Assembly: GCA_004322135.1 (NCBI GenBank)
Contig: SCSG01000047.1
Coordinates: forward strand, 1-54,738
Origin: Burkholderiaceae bacterium
GTDB lineage: Bacteria > Pseudomonadota > Gammaproteobacteria > Burkholderiales > Burkholderiaceae_B
DNA: 54,738 nt
Direction: 5' to 3'
Made by a program: the position numbers and the translations under genes. The notes below the pieces were generated by a model. That model searched no databases and was not told the origin of the DNA. It was given only the letters and a program-made list of their open reading frames with translations. Of this stretch, positions 17,987 to 26,555 are shown one piece after another. Each line of letters starts with the position of its first letter. Position 1 is the first letter of the stretch.

Positions 17987-18324
17987 GGCTGAACGGTTTT
18001 TTTTGGTGATGAATCGGATTATTGGCTTGTCGATTGTAACGGGGCTGGTGTTACGTATACAGGCTTTTGTTCGGTACGTACGAGCAGCCTTCGATTAGAA
18101 ATCGGCCAGGAATCTGCTCGCTCTGCTGTTCGGCGAGAGATCCGTCAAGGTGAGGGAATAAAAATTATTTAGCTATCTCGCTCACAAAAGTCTGATGCAT
18201 CTGGTGTTTTCCCCATGGATGTTTACGCTCACTGGGTGACACGGCCGCTCACGCGCTCCCTATAGTTGATCTATCGCGCCATTGGTTTCCCTATACATGC
18301 CGAAGCCACTAGACTATGATGTAG
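17987..18324. other. Decayed stretch between GT25 pseudogene and brnT
   Basis: The minus strand encodes a short open tail from about 18165 to the stop at 18051 with a Phe-Leu-Ile-Glu-Gly-Cys-Ser-Tyr ending. It could be the C-terminus of another lost gene that preceded the GT25 gene. I do not recognise it. Nothing else coding is apparent. Confidence 0.3.
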
Positions 18325-18338
18325 ATTGTATTTACAAT
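18325..18338 (+). promoter_or_regulatory. Palindromic operator candidate before brnT
   Basis: ATTGTATTTACAAT is a perfect inverted repeat (arms ATTGTA/TACAAT, two-base centre) that ends four bases before the GTG start of brnT. BrnA antitoxins are ribbon-helix-helix repressors that bind their own promoter as dimers, so this is a likely BrnA site and may also contain the -10 element. Confidence 0.5.
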
Positions 18339-18342
18339 AAGA

Positions 18343-18624
18343 GTGAATATCACGTACGATCCTGTGAAGAACCAGCGGAATATCGCATTGCGTGGTTTAA
18401 GCTTTGAGCGCGCAGCGGATATGCATTTTGAAAGCTCGGTCATCTTCGTGGATGATAGGCGTGACTATGGCGAGCTGCGGTATGTCGCAGTTGGATACGT
18501 AGATACCCGATTATGTGTGCTTTGTTTTACCCGCGTTGCACAAGGTATTCGCGTTATCAGTTTTCGCAAGGCAAATGTGAGAGAGGTGCGGCGCTATGGC
18601 GAAGCCATTACCATTCACAAATAA
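18343..18624 (+). CDS. brnT: BrnT-family ribonuclease toxin
   Basis: This 93-residue protein shows the BrnT layout: an Asp-Pro-x-Lys-x-x-x-Asn start, Gly-Leu-Ser-Phe-Glu-x-Ala, an Arg-x-Tyr-Gly-Glu-x-Arg motif and a Val-Ile-Ser-Phe-Arg-Lys-Ala-x-x-x-Glu-Val-Arg-Arg-Tyr ending. The Arg/Tyr-rich ending belongs to the RelE-like active site. Such toxins cleave RNA and are neutralised by BrnA. The start is GTG 18343 just after a palindrome. It overlaps the antitoxin gene by 29 bases. Confidence 0.88.
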   Translation: MNITYDPVKNQRNIALRGLSFERAADMHFESSVIFVDDRRDYGELRYVAVGYVDTRLCVLCFTRVAQGIRVISFRKANVREVRRYGEAITIHK

Positions 18625-18874
18625 AGAAGGTGAAGTTCGGGAGCTTAAGGCCGGGGACTTCAAACGTGCGGAATCCTTCGGCGATTTGCCAAAAGATTTG
18701 CAGGATACGTTGCGTACCATTGGTAAACGGGGGCCGCAGCGCGCGCCTACTAAGGAATTGATCACTATACGGCTGTCCAAAGACGTTGTGGAACGTTTTA
18801 GGGCAACTGGCCCAGGTTGGCAGTCCAGGGTCAATGAGGTCTTGAAAAAAGCCGTTAAAGCCGGGGTGGTTTAA
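18596..18874 (+). CDS. brnA: BrnA-family antitoxin
   Basis: The 92-residue protein has a central Thr-Ile-Arg-Leu-Ser-x-Asp-Val-Val-x-x-Phe-Arg ribbon-helix-helix segment followed by Gly-x-Gly-Trp-Gln-x-Arg-x-Asn, as in BrnA antitoxins. It directly follows and overlaps brnT, the usual toxin-first order of this family. It should bind BrnT and repress the shared promoter. Confidence 0.88.
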   Translation: MAKPLPFTNKEGEVRELKAGDFKRAESFGDLPKDLQDTLRTIGKRGPQRAPTKELITIRLSKDVVERFRATGPGWQSRVNEVLKKAVKAGVV

Positions 18875-19035
18875 TTGCGTTGATGATGAGCGAGTAGGAA
18901 GGTATCGGCTTCCGTATCAACCAATTGTTATACCGAGCCAACTAGAGAAAAGAGGTCTTGCTACAAAGATGACCAACAGAAAAGCAGACCAACAGAATAG
19001 TGATTCATTTCTGAGGTAGGGGGTGGATACAGGTT

Positions 19036-20052
19036 CTATCCAGGCATAGTGCGACGCGTTTCCCAGTGCCAGGCGTCTTCGCACATTTCTTTAATGCCCT
19101 TTGTGGCGGCCCAGCCCAGTTTTTGTTTGGCAAGAGTGGTGTCAGCCCAGCACGAGGCAACGTCGCCGGGGCGACGCTTTGTGATTTCGTAGGGAATAGG
19201 CCGGCCGCTGGCGGCCTTGAATGCCGCCACCATGTCCAGCACCGAGTAGCCTTCACCGGTGCCCAGGTTGACGGTAAGCATGTCCTGATCGGCTTTTTCG
19301 CAGTAGCGCAGCGCGGCCACGTGGCCTTCGGCCAGGTCGGTTACGTGAATGTAGTCGCGCACGCCTGTGCCGTCGGGGGTGTTGTAGTCGTTGCCGAATA
19401 TCTGCAGCTTTTCGCGTTTGCCCGCGGCCACCTGGGCGACGTAGGGCATGAGGTTATTGGGTATGCCCTGCGGGGTTTCGCCGATAAGGCCGCTGGGGTG
19501 TGCACCGACCGGGTTGAAGTAGCGCAGGCGCGCGATGCGCCAGCCGGGCTCGCTGGCATACAGGCTTTCCAGAATGTCTTCCACGACGAGCTTGCTGTGG
19601 CCATAAGGGTTGGTGGCGGATCGCGGGTGGCTTTCCGGAATGGGCAGGGTGGTTGGGTTGCCGTACACGGTGGCGGATGAGGAAAAGATGAATGTGCGCA
19701 CGTTGGCGCGCTGCATGGCACTTAGCAGTTGTATGCTGCCGTAGATATTGTTGTCGTAATAGGCCAGCGGAATTTGGGTGGATTCGCCCACGGCCTTCAG
19801 GCCGGCAAAGTGCATGACGGCGTGGATGGCGTGGCGGGTGAATACGGTGTCCAGTGTTTGCGCGTTGCGCACGTCACCTTGTACGAACGCGGGCCGCGTG
19901 CCGGTAATGCGCTCGATGCCTTCAATGACCGAAGGGTTGCTGTTGCACAGGTTGTCCAGAATGACGACGCTGTAGCCGGCTTGCTGCAGGGCGACGGTGG
20001 CGTGGCTGCCAATGAAACCGGTGCCGCCAGTGACGAGTATGGTGGATGTCAT
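19036..20052 (-). CDS. galE: UDP-glucose 4-epimerase
   Basis: The 338-residue protein has the GalE length and motifs: Thr-Gly-Gly-Thr-Gly-Phe-Ile-Gly-Ser-His at the N-terminus, a Ser-Ser-Ser-Ala-Thr-Val-Tyr-Gly stretch, Tyr-Gly-x-Ser-Lys, and a Gly-Thr-Gly-x-Gly-Tyr-Ser-Val C-terminal motif. It interconverts UDP-glucose and UDP-galactose for polysaccharide synthesis. I choose ATG 20052 over the in-frame ATG at 20076 because it matches the family's start. Its 5' part (19898-20034) is repeated at 38420-38556 on the other side of the catabolic island. Confidence 0.92.
   Translation of the reverse strand: MTSTILVTGGTGFIGSHATVALQQAGYSVVILDNLCNSNPSVIEGIERITGTRPAFVQGDVRNAQTLDTVFTRHAIHAVMHFAGLKAVGESTQIPLAYYDNNIYGSIQLLSAMQRANVRTFIFSSSATVYGNPTTLPIPESHPRSATNPYGHSKLVVEDILESLYASEPGWRIARLRYFNPVGAHPSGLIGETPQGIPNNLMPYVAQVAAGKREKLQIFGNDYNTPDGTGVRDYIHVTDLAEGHVAALRYCEKADQDMLTVNLGTGEGYSVLDMVAAFKAASGRPIPYEITKRRPGDVASCWADTTLAKQKLGWAATKGIKEMCEDAWHWETRRTMPG
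19898..20034. repeat. 137-bp direct repeat, copy 1 (inside galE)
   Basis: This part of galE codes for residues near the N-terminus and is matched by 38420-38556 in the same orientation with a single mismatch (A at 20011 versus T). The similarity weakens abruptly on both sides. The two copies lie 18.5 kb apart and enclose the whole pyridine-type catabolic region. Confidence 0.9.
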
Positions 20053-20211
20053 GGTGTAGGTAGGTAACTTCCGCATTTTTAGCGGTAGTCTTTCATAGGA
20101 TGTATTAGTGCGTGCGGTGTTCGCTTCTGTATGGGTGTCGCCCCACCTGGGGACTTATAGGGTCGGTGATTATTGTAGGTCTAGAGCCATCCTGCGGTGC
20201 CAAGCTGAATG

Positions 20212-20237
20212 GTCTTGACTAGCCCTGTTGTCAAGAC
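20212..20237. repeat. Inverted repeat at the left edge of the island
   Basis: GTCTTGAC (20212-20219) and GTCAAGAC (20230-20237) form an 8-bp perfect stem with a ten-base loop. It lies 22 bases beyond the stop codon of the AraC-family gene, so it may end that transcript, but no T-run follows on either strand. Confidence 0.35.
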
Positions 20238-20259
20238 AGCCTTGGAATGACGCTGACTT

Positions 20260-21219
20260 TCAGTGAGACTCAAGATAACGGTTCAGGACATCGCTGGGTG
20301 TACAGTCATACCTTGTGCGAAAGGCACGAGAGAATTGAGCGTGGTCGTTGAAGCCTAGCTGATAAGCTAACTGCGCTACCGAGACTTTGCCAGTAGATCG
20401 ATGTAACGATTCGTACGCTAATTGCAGGCGACGCTCACGTACCCATTGTGAAAAAGTCCAATTGGTTTCTTTGAATAACAGGTGCAAATAGCGTACTGAA
20501 ATGCCACAGGCTGAAGCTACGTTTTGGGCAGAAAGGCCTGAATCGGAAAGATGCTCTCGCAGATGCTGTTCGACCCTGGCCAAATGTGCTGCTTTGATGG
20601 AAGAACTGGTCGAGTTCAATATGCGCTTGTCACCTTCCAGTACTACTGCTAACAGATCGGTAAGTTGTGCACCAACTAATGATCGCATTTGCTCGGGTAC
20701 TTGCTGGATGTTGTTAACTACCGCATCAAGGTAATCCAGGAAGAATTTTCCCATATCGGTCCGACCGTCGAAATTTATGGCGCAAAAACGTGCCGGGTCG
20801 TGTACACGAGTTCGCAACATATCTTCGGGGATGCGAATGGCCCACAGATCAATATCCTTGTCATAGCTGAACTTATAGGGCTCGTTACTATGCTCGAGCA
20901 TGAACTGGCCTTGTTGACAATGAATATACCGCCCAAACTGCGTGAATTCAGTCCGGCCTACTATAGGCACGCACAGGAGTATTTGGGGTGCCTGGCCTGC
21001 GTAGTGTTGTTTGTGGCGTTGATACTGTATGGGCATGGACTTAATTCGGGTCCATTGCACGTCTCCTAAAGGACAGTTTTCAGCTATTCCTCGGAATTCT
21101 TTCGACGAGCTAAATGTAATGTCGAGTTCGTAAACAACCGATTTGATTGCACGACGCCAGAAGAGCAGCTTATCCTCAAGCTCAATGCCAGCGGTCGTCG
21201 TGTCGAGAACTTTAAGCAT
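20260..21219 (-). CDS. AraC-family transcriptional regulator
   Basis: The 319-residue protein has an N-terminal AraC_binding_2-like sensor domain and a C-terminal double helix-turn-helix (about residues 215-315). The C-terminal domain has Val-Ala-x-Ala-Cys-Gly-Ile-Ser-x-Arg-Tyr-Leu and Ala-x-Gln-Leu-Gly-Phe-Asn-Asp-x-Ala-Gln-Phe-Ser-Arg-Ala-Phe motifs. It is transcribed divergently from the Rieske oxygenase operon 250 bp away and is the obvious candidate activator of that operon. The inducer is probably a pathway heterocycle, which is inference. Confidence 0.85.
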   Translation of the reverse strand: MLKVLDTTTAGIELEDKLLFWRRAIKSVVYELDITFSSSKEFRGIAENCPLGDVQWTRIKSMPIQYQRHKQHYAGQAPQILLCVPIVGRTEFTQFGRYIHCQQGQFMLEHSNEPYKFSYDKDIDLWAIRIPEDMLRTRVHDPARFCAINFDGRTDMGKFFLDYLDAVVNNIQQVPEQMRSLVGAQLTDLLAVVLEGDKRILNSTSSSIKAAHLARVEQHLREHLSDSGLSAQNVASACGISVRYLHLLFKETNWTFSQWVRERRLQLAYESLHRSTGKVSVAQLAYQLGFNDHAQFSRAFRTRYDCTPSDVLNRYLESH

Positions 21220-21470
21220 GTTAGAGAAGAAACCCTACAGTACCCTTGGGATAGTCGGCTAGTCCAGATATCAGAATTGCAGTTCAGACTCGTAAGCGAG
21301 TGCTTTCACGCTAACCTATCAAAATTTTTTGTCAATTAGAGTGAACACCTAGCATCCGACTGCACCTAAACACTAGCTTTTATACACAAAAGAGCAAGCC
21401 CGCTTCCAATCTCGCCTCTAGAATATTTCGTAGATCGCGGTTTTGTCTGCATAAGGTGGGAGGGCTTGCT
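21220..21470. promoter_or_regulatory. Divergent control region between araC-type gene and Rieske operon
   Basis: This 251-bp A+T-rich spacer should hold both promoters and the AraC-type binding sites. ACTCGTAAGCGAGT near 21287-21300 is a small perfect inverted repeat. A GGTGGGAGG ribosome site lies at 21455-21463, eight bases before the Rieske ATG. I see no clear -35/-10 pair. Confidence 0.35.
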
Positions 21471-22721
21471 ATGAGATTAAGTGATTTGGGAAATACTCGT
21501 TGGACGATGAACTACCCCCATTTAGGAACAGGTCCGGTGCCTATCGATTCCTATATATCACCTGAATATTTTGAGAACATCAGGAATTTGTTTGCAAACA
21601 CCTGGATATGTACGGGCAAGCGAGTGGAAGAAATTCCGAATCCCGGCGACTATTTCCTCGAAAATATTGAGGTGACAAAAGCATCCATAATCGTGATTCG
21701 GGGGATGGATGGCAAGGTTAGGGGTTTTCATAACACCTGTAAACATCGTGGTACTCAACTTTTATTTGACAGTTATGGATCTGTTAAAGGAAGGTTGACC
21801 TGTATTTACCATGGCTGGGCGTATTCTCTGGCCGGAAAAAACTTGCTCGTAACGGAAAAAGAGATGTTTTTCGATGCGGATCAGATGGAAAAAGATCTGT
21901 TCCCGGTGAGCGTTGGTACCTGGGGAGGGTTTATTTTTGTAAACCAGAATCCACACCCGCGAGAAACCTTGAAAGAGCATTTGGGCCCACAGGTGTTGGA
22001 ACTGTATGGCGATTATCCATTTGAAACCACGACGGTGCATCTATCCTATAAGGCTGACCTGGAATGCAGCTGGCCGGTTCTACGAGATTCACAGCTGGAC
22101 GGCTACCATTTGAAATATTTACACCGTCGTTCGGCTCCTGACTTCATGGAGTCAGTAGACGCGCCAAACCGTCATGCCTACGACTTCAAATTACTCGGTA
22201 AGCATGGCTCTGGAAGTTTTTTCGGAAACCGGGCCAAGATAGGAGCGGACTTGTCGCGGACGGCTCCCGTAGCCGCTTTGGCTAGCAAAGTTGGCCAAAC
22301 TCTAGCCAGTAACACCGCAGCGCGCGTTGATGTCACGAAGTGGTGTAAAGGGGTTAACCCAGCACGTGCTGAGGATTGGTTTTTTGATTTCCTATACCTT
22401 TTCCCGAACTTCCATATTGTGTTTCTCGGCTACCAGGCTTACATCGGCCACAAGATGATGCCAGGCTCGAGGGTTGATCTGTCTAGCTGGAATGCGCGCT
22501 ATTACGCGCCCCCCGTCAAGGCAGATGATCTAGAGGCGGCATGGGCTGCGGAATATATGAAATACAGCTTGCGTGATTTGTGGCGAGAAGATGGTAATAC
22601 GACATTAGGCGCTCAGCGCTCCATTAACTCGGGCGTCTTTAAGCAAATGTATCTGCAAGATCAGGAGATTCTGATTCGACACGCGGAGCACGTGCTGGCT
22701 GCCGAGATAGAAAAAAATTGA
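21471..22721 (+). CDS. Rieske non-heme iron oxygenase, alpha subunit
   Basis: This 416-residue protein has the Rieske motif Cys90-x-His92 ... Cys111-x-x-His114. Its catalytic domain has Asp210-x-x-His213-x-x-x-x-His218, the bridging Asp and two His ligands of the mononuclear iron. The start ATG 21471 is chosen for its strong ribosome site. It leads an operon with two small proteins, a NuoF-like reductase, a thioredoxin-fold ferredoxin, a NicX dioxygenase and a maleamate-type amidohydrolase. That context suggests hydroxylation of a pyridine-ring compound. There is no classical ferredoxin reductase of the dioxygenase kind nearby. Confidence 0.88.
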   Translation: MRLSDLGNTRWTMNYPHLGTGPVPIDSYISPEYFENIRNLFANTWICTGKRVEEIPNPGDYFLENIEVTKASIIVIRGMDGKVRGFHNTCKHRGTQLLFDSYGSVKGRLTCIYHGWAYSLAGKNLLVTEKEMFFDADQMEKDLFPVSVGTWGGFIFVNQNPHPRETLKEHLGPQVLELYGDYPFETTTVHLSYKADLECSWPVLRDSQLDGYHLKYLHRRSAPDFMESVDAPNRHAYDFKLLGKHGSGSFFGNRAKIGADLSRTAPVAALASKVGQTLASNTAARVDVTKWCKGVNPARAEDWFFDFLYLFPNFHIVFLGYQAYIGHKMMPGSRVDLSSWNARYYAPPVKADDLEAAWAAEYMKYSLRDLWREDGNTTLGAQRSINSGVFKQMYLQDQEILIRHAEHVLAAEIEKN

Positions 22722-22735
22722 CTCACGGAGGAGTT

Positions 22736-23128
22736 ATGAATACGCCTACGAGCCTGCCGCCCGCCTTTGGAGCACTCACGTCTTACATAGGTTGGGCCTT
22801 ACCTACTGAGACGCTGCGCCGTCAGAAACGCGAATCCAGCTCTATGGAAGAAATACGCGCTTTCTATGATGCTGTTTTGGCGATGACGCCAGAAATTATG
22901 GATCATCTGCGCAAGACCGGCAGTTTCGCGGCAGCAGATGCTTCTACGCAAACTCTTTTTACGTTGATGCTGGCGTTTGCAGATGCTTCACTTTCTGTGG
23001 AGCTTCATAAGAGCCCTATCGTGCCTGATGGCTTGCCCGGTGATGTTTGGAAGCCCGAGCACGAAACCGTTGGTTGGCAGAAAAAGCCAACGATTGTGAT
23101 GCAGCCAGCGGACTCTGAAAGAGCTTGA
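22736..23128 (+). CDS. Small protein of unknown function in the Rieske operon
   Basis: The 130-residue protein starts at ATG 22736 behind a strong GGAGGAG site, 14 bases after the Rieske stop. It is mostly helical in the middle with a Pro-rich C-terminal tail containing Trp-Lys-Pro-Glu. It has no Cys and no membrane segment. I do not recognise the family. Its tight position between the oxygenase and the NTF2-like gene suggests a subunit or accessory role in this oxygenase system. Confidence 0.6.
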   Translation: MNTPTSLPPAFGALTSYIGWALPTETLRRQKRESSSMEEIRAFYDAVLAMTPEIMDHLRKTGSFAAADASTQTLFTLMLAFADASLSVELHKSPIVPDGLPGDVWKPEHETVGWQKKPTIVMQPADSERA

Positions 23129-23170
23129 ACAGTTTTCAATGATGTCGTTCTACTCACTGGAGCATACAAG

Positions 23171-23611
23171 ATGAACCCCAAAGAAGTTGTACGTGCTTTT
23201 GTGGATGCACACAATGCCCATGATATTGAAAAGATGATGACTTATCTTGCGCCGGACAGCGTAATGATAGATGTGGCGGCGCCTATTCCATTGGATGGGA
23301 AGGACGATGTACGCAAGTTGTTCAGTATGATTTTTTCGTCGCTGAACGTGCATTTTGAGATAACTGGCATGATTTCAGAAGGCAATAAAGTCTTTGCTGC
23401 GCTGCGCACAACAGGGGCCGGCATCGGAACTTGGGCGGGCCGTGACGTGCGTGGTTTGCACTTCGACGTATTTGAAAGCATGTTCGTGGATGTCAAGGGT
23501 AGCCAAATGACGACGGTTATGTTCTACAGCGATACGGCGTCATTGTCCCGGCAACTGGGAGACTACGAACCGGCTATCGATATGAAGGCTGGTGTAACAG
23601 ACATAATGTGA
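23171..23611 (+). CDS. SnoaL/NTF2-like protein
   Basis: This 146-residue protein has the NTF2-like pattern: an N-terminal helix with Val-x-Ala-Phe-Val-Asp-Ala-x-Asn-Ala-His-Asp, then Met-x-x-x-Leu-Ala-Pro-Asp, and long strands to the end. NTF2 folds serve as Rieske oxygenase beta subunits or as small isomerases. Its position between the oxygenase and the reductase fits a beta-like subunit or a ring-isomer handling enzyme; the choice is open. Confidence 0.7.
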   Translation: MNPKEVVRAFVDAHNAHDIEKMMTYLAPDSVMIDVAAPIPLDGKDDVRKLFSMIFSSLNVHFEITGMISEGNKVFAALRTTGAGIGTWAGRDVRGLHFDVFESMFVDVKGSQMTTVMFYSDTASLSRQLGDYEPAIDMKAGVTDIM

Positions 23612-23621
23612 GTTATTTATT

Positions 23622-24845
23622 GTGATACAGGACATCTTTGATCGCGGCGAGCTGGAAGCGGAAGTTGGCCAAACGGCTTTCCCGGCGCTTAGGCTTGCAC
23701 ATCGGCTGTCGCCGGAGGCGATTCGTGATTTGATTGAACAGGCGGGACTGGTCGGTAAGGGAGGCGCCGGTTTCCCTACGTGTCGCAAACTAGCTCTCAT
23801 GCAACGTCAGCCAGATGCTGTCAAGTATGTAGTTATTAACGGTGGCGAACATGAGCCTGGCTCGGGTAAAGATCATCACTTACTAGAGCACTATCCCATT
23901 ACCGTGCTGGAAGGCGCACTGATTTTGGCTCATGCTGCGTCAGCCGGCGTACTGCATATAGCTCTGTTACAAACAGCTGAGCGAGCTATTGAAAATTTGA
24001 AAAATGCAGTTCGCTTACTGAAGGAAGACAGCTTAAGTAAATGTGCACCCGAAGTGCGTATTAGTGTCGTATCCGAATCTTATATTGTTGGCGAAGAGTC
24101 CGCTTTGCTCGAGGTGCTGAGTGGGCGCGATCCTCTACCGCGTCAGCGCCCTCCCCATCCAGTTCAAGCTGGCCTTGACGGCCGACCCACGCTTGTGCAA
24201 AACGTGGAGACCGTCTCACATTTACCGTATATCGTTTTATATGGTGCAGCGTCTTATCGAGCGCTGAGTCCAGCTGGCGCTGGGGTGACGCTCTGCACCT
24301 TTGGTCCGGAATTCGTAAAAGAGGGGGTCTGTTTAGTGCCGCTGGGGATTAGCTTACGTGACGTACTGACGATTTACGGTGGTGGGCTCAAGTCCGGTAA
24401 AAAAATCAAAGCGGTACAGCCCGGTGGATACTCGGCAGGATTCTTGACCAATGCTGAGCTGGACGTGTGTTTTGATCATGCACCCTTGAGGGAGGCGGGT
24501 AGCGCGTTAGGCTGCGGTGTTATTCGGGCATTTGATGAAGATCAGGATATGGTTAGTGTCGCCGCAGACGTTATGGATTTTTTCAGGCAGAGTTGCTGCG
24601 GCCAATGTCCCGGTTGTCGCATGCAAACTCAGGTTCTGTCCCGCATTATGGATCAAACTTTGGCAGGGCGAGGTTCCGAAAAACTGACTCGGCAAGTTCC
24701 CGTTGTGATCAAGGCTAATGAGGATAAGGGCATTTGCGGGTTTATCCATATGCCAGCGGCGCCCGCGTTAAGCATCCTAAAAAAGTTTGACGAGGATTTT
24801 GTGCGGCACTTCGAGGTGAGCACTGACAAAGTCGTGCGCGAATAA
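23622..24845 (+). CDS. NuoF-like NADH-binding FMN/[4Fe-4S] reductase
   Basis: The 407-residue protein is a stand-alone relative of Complex I NuoF and hydrogenase HoxF. It has the NADH/FMN loop Gly-Lys-Gly-Gly-Ala-Gly-Phe-Pro-Thr (45-53), Asn-Gly-Gly-Glu-His-Glu-Pro-Gly (73-80) and Tyr-Ile-Val-Gly-Glu-Glu (154-159). An SLBB-type segment follows. The four iron-sulfur ligands Cys326-x-x-Cys329-x-x-Cys332 and Cys372 are all present. The start is GTG 23622. With no other reductase in the island, it is the likely entry point for NADH electrons to the oxygenases through the thioredoxin-fold ferredoxins. This is inference from context. Confidence 0.82.
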   Translation: MIQDIFDRGELEAEVGQTAFPALRLAHRLSPEAIRDLIEQAGLVGKGGAGFPTCRKLALMQRQPDAVKYVVINGGEHEPGSGKDHHLLEHYPITVLEGALILAHAASAGVLHIALLQTAERAIENLKNAVRLLKEDSLSKCAPEVRISVVSESYIVGEESALLEVLSGRDPLPRQRPPHPVQAGLDGRPTLVQNVETVSHLPYIVLYGAASYRALSPAGAGVTLCTFGPEFVKEGVCLVPLGISLRDVLTIYGGGLKSGKKIKAVQPGGYSAGFLTNAELDVCFDHAPLREAGSALGCGVIRAFDEDQDMVSVAADVMDFFRQSCCGQCPGCRMQTQVLSRIMDQTLAGRGSEKLTRQVPVVIKANEDKGICGFIHMPAAPALSILKKFDEDFVRHFEVSTDKVVRE

Positions 24846-25016
24846 GGTAGTGAAAATTTGTTTCGTTAACTGCCCATACAGTGGGATGAGCTTTCGGCAA
24901 CGTATGTCACAAGCAGTAAAGCGAACTGAAAATTATTCAGTGATGAGGACTGAAGATATATTGACGTGAGGCTGTCAGCATAGCTGGCGTTTATTTCAAT
25001 ATAACTGGAGCTGTAC

Positions 25017-25358
25017 ATGAAAGGTGGGGCTACCACGATATACGTTTGCATGAACACCGACTGTAAAAGTCGTGGGGCTCAGTCTGTGATCGACGCATTA
25101 CAAGCACACCTGGAGAAATCTGGCAAAACGGAATTCAAGGTGGAGCCATATATATGCTTTTCCGCCTGTAATAGCGGCCCTAACGTTGTAGTGACCGATC
25201 AGCGTTGTTGGTTATCGGGTGTGCAGCCTAGCGATGCGAAGAATATTGTGCGTTATTTGCAAGGGGGTCCACCAGTAGAGCGTTTGCAGGGCAAGAACGA
25301 CCCGGATTTAGAGGAGATGATCTTCAGCTTAATCGACGCGGGCTTGATATCTGATTGA
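25017..25358 (+). CDS. Thioredoxin-fold [2Fe-2S] ferredoxin (NuoE C-terminal-like), copy 1
   Basis: The 113-residue protein matches the (2Fe-2S) ferredoxin domain of NuoE/HoxE type, with ligands Cys11-x4-Cys16 and Cys47-x3-Cys51. It follows the NuoF-like gene after a 171-bp gap and precedes nicX. NuoE-type domains pass electrons to and from NuoF partners, so it probably couples the reductase to the Rieske oxygenase. A second copy with identical Cys positions lies at the end of the diiron monooxygenase operon. Confidence 0.82.
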   Translation: MKGGATTIYVCMNTDCKSRGAQSVIDALQAHLEKSGKTEFKVEPYICFSACNSGPNVVVTDQRCWLSGVQPSDAKNIVRYLQGGPPVERLQGKNDPDLEEMIFSLIDAGLISD

Positions 25359-25511
25359 CGTCTGGGTTCTGGGAGACTGTTGACGTGCTGCAAGCCAGGC
25401 ACACGACTCCGTGATATAGCGAAGAAGGTTTCATATGGCGCTTGCTCAGTTCTTGGGCGCCACTTTTTGACTCGCGTGGTTCCGGCCCGCCTGTTGGGTA
25501 AGGAGAACACA

Positions 25512-26555
25512 ATGCCTGTTAGTGACTACCAACTTATAGAAGCCTGGAAGCAGGTCCTAACACTCTCAAATTTGAAACCTGGTCAAAGCGTTACCGCTCT
25601 TACTAGCGCGTCTACGCATCAACAGACGCTATCAGCCGCGATGGTCGCTGCGCAGGCTCTGGGCGCTGTCGTGAATCGCCTCGATTTACAACCAGTCAAT
25701 GCCGAGAAGTCGTTAAGCCGAGATCCTGTGGCGTATCTTGGGACGACGCCCCTTACGGGGAACCGCCCTGCTATTGCGGCGCTGAAAGAAAGCGACCTCG
25801 TTCTGGACCTCATGACCCTATTGTTTTCCCCAGAGCAACATGAAATCCTTAAGGCCGGTACCAAGATCTTGCTAGCGGTGGAGCCTCCTGAGATTCTATT
25901 GCGCACGGTTCCCACAGTGGCAGATCGGACGCGTGTGAAAGCAGCGGCAGCTAAGATGGGCAAGGCCAGCGAAATGACTGTCGTTTCTGACGCCGGAACT
26001 GACCTGCACTGTCCTCTTGGCGAGTTCCCGGTCATTAGCGAGTACGGGTTCGTTGATGAACCTGGCCGTTGGGATCACTGGCCCAGCGGTTTTGCCTTGA
26101 CGTTTCCCAACGACGGTGCCGCCCAGGGAAAGATAGTGATTGATGTGGGTGATATCCTTTTGCCCCAAAAGGGATATACCAGCAGCCGTATCGAGTTGAC
26201 GGTGGAAAGTGGGTATGCCACCAAGATAGAGGGCGGTGTCGACGCTGAACTACTGCGCGACTATATGTCTTCGTTCAATGACCCGGAAGGCTACGCTATT
26301 TCTCATATTGGTTGGGGGTTGCAACCGCGTTGCCGCTGGTCCACGTTATCCCTGTATGATCGCGAGCAGACTATAGCCATGGATGCCCGCGCTTTCGAAG
26401 GTAATTTCCTGTTTTCGCTAGGACCCAATAACGAGGCAGGTGGTAGCCGAACGACAGCCTGCCATATCGATATTCCATTACGCAATTGCACGGTGTGTCT
26501 TGATGGGGAAGACATGGTGCGCAATGGTAGGGTGCTGGATGGAGGGACGAAATGA
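25512..26555 (+). CDS. nicX: 2,5-dihydroxypyridine 5,6-dioxygenase, copy 1
   Basis: This 347-residue protein is a NicX-type enzyme of the M29-aminopeptidase-like fold. It has His265, His318 and Asp320, which coincide in number with the iron ligands described for Pseudomonas putida NicX. It opens the ring of 2,5-dihydroxypyridine to N-formylmaleamate. I start it at ATG 25512, preceded by AAGGAGAA, rather than at the longer in-frame ATG. It overlaps the amidohydrolase gene by four bases. By hand alignment it is about two-thirds identical to the copy at 37004 with no gaps through residue 340. Confidence 0.88.
   Translation: MPVSDYQLIEAWKQVLTLSNLKPGQSVTALTSASTHQQTLSAAMVAAQALGAVVNRLDLQPVNAEKSLSRDPVAYLGTTPLTGNRPAIAALKESDLVLDLMTLLFSPEQHEILKAGTKILLAVEPPEILLRTVPTVADRTRVKAAAAKMGKASEMTVVSDAGTDLHCPLGEFPVISEYGFVDEPGRWDHWPSGFALTFPNDGAAQGKIVIDVGDILLPQKGYTSSRIELTVESGYATKIEGGVDAELLRDYMSSFNDPEGYAISHIGWGLQPRCRWSTLSLYDREQTIAMDARAFEGNFLFSLGPNNEAGGSRTTACHIDIPLRNCTVCLDGEDMVRNGRVLDGGTK

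Noticed and set aside
23622-25358. Remnant of a respiratory Complex I or hydrogenase operon
   Set aside because: Only NuoF- and NuoE-domain-like proteins are present, embedded among catabolic genes and with intact cofactor ligands, so a dedicated redox role is more likely.
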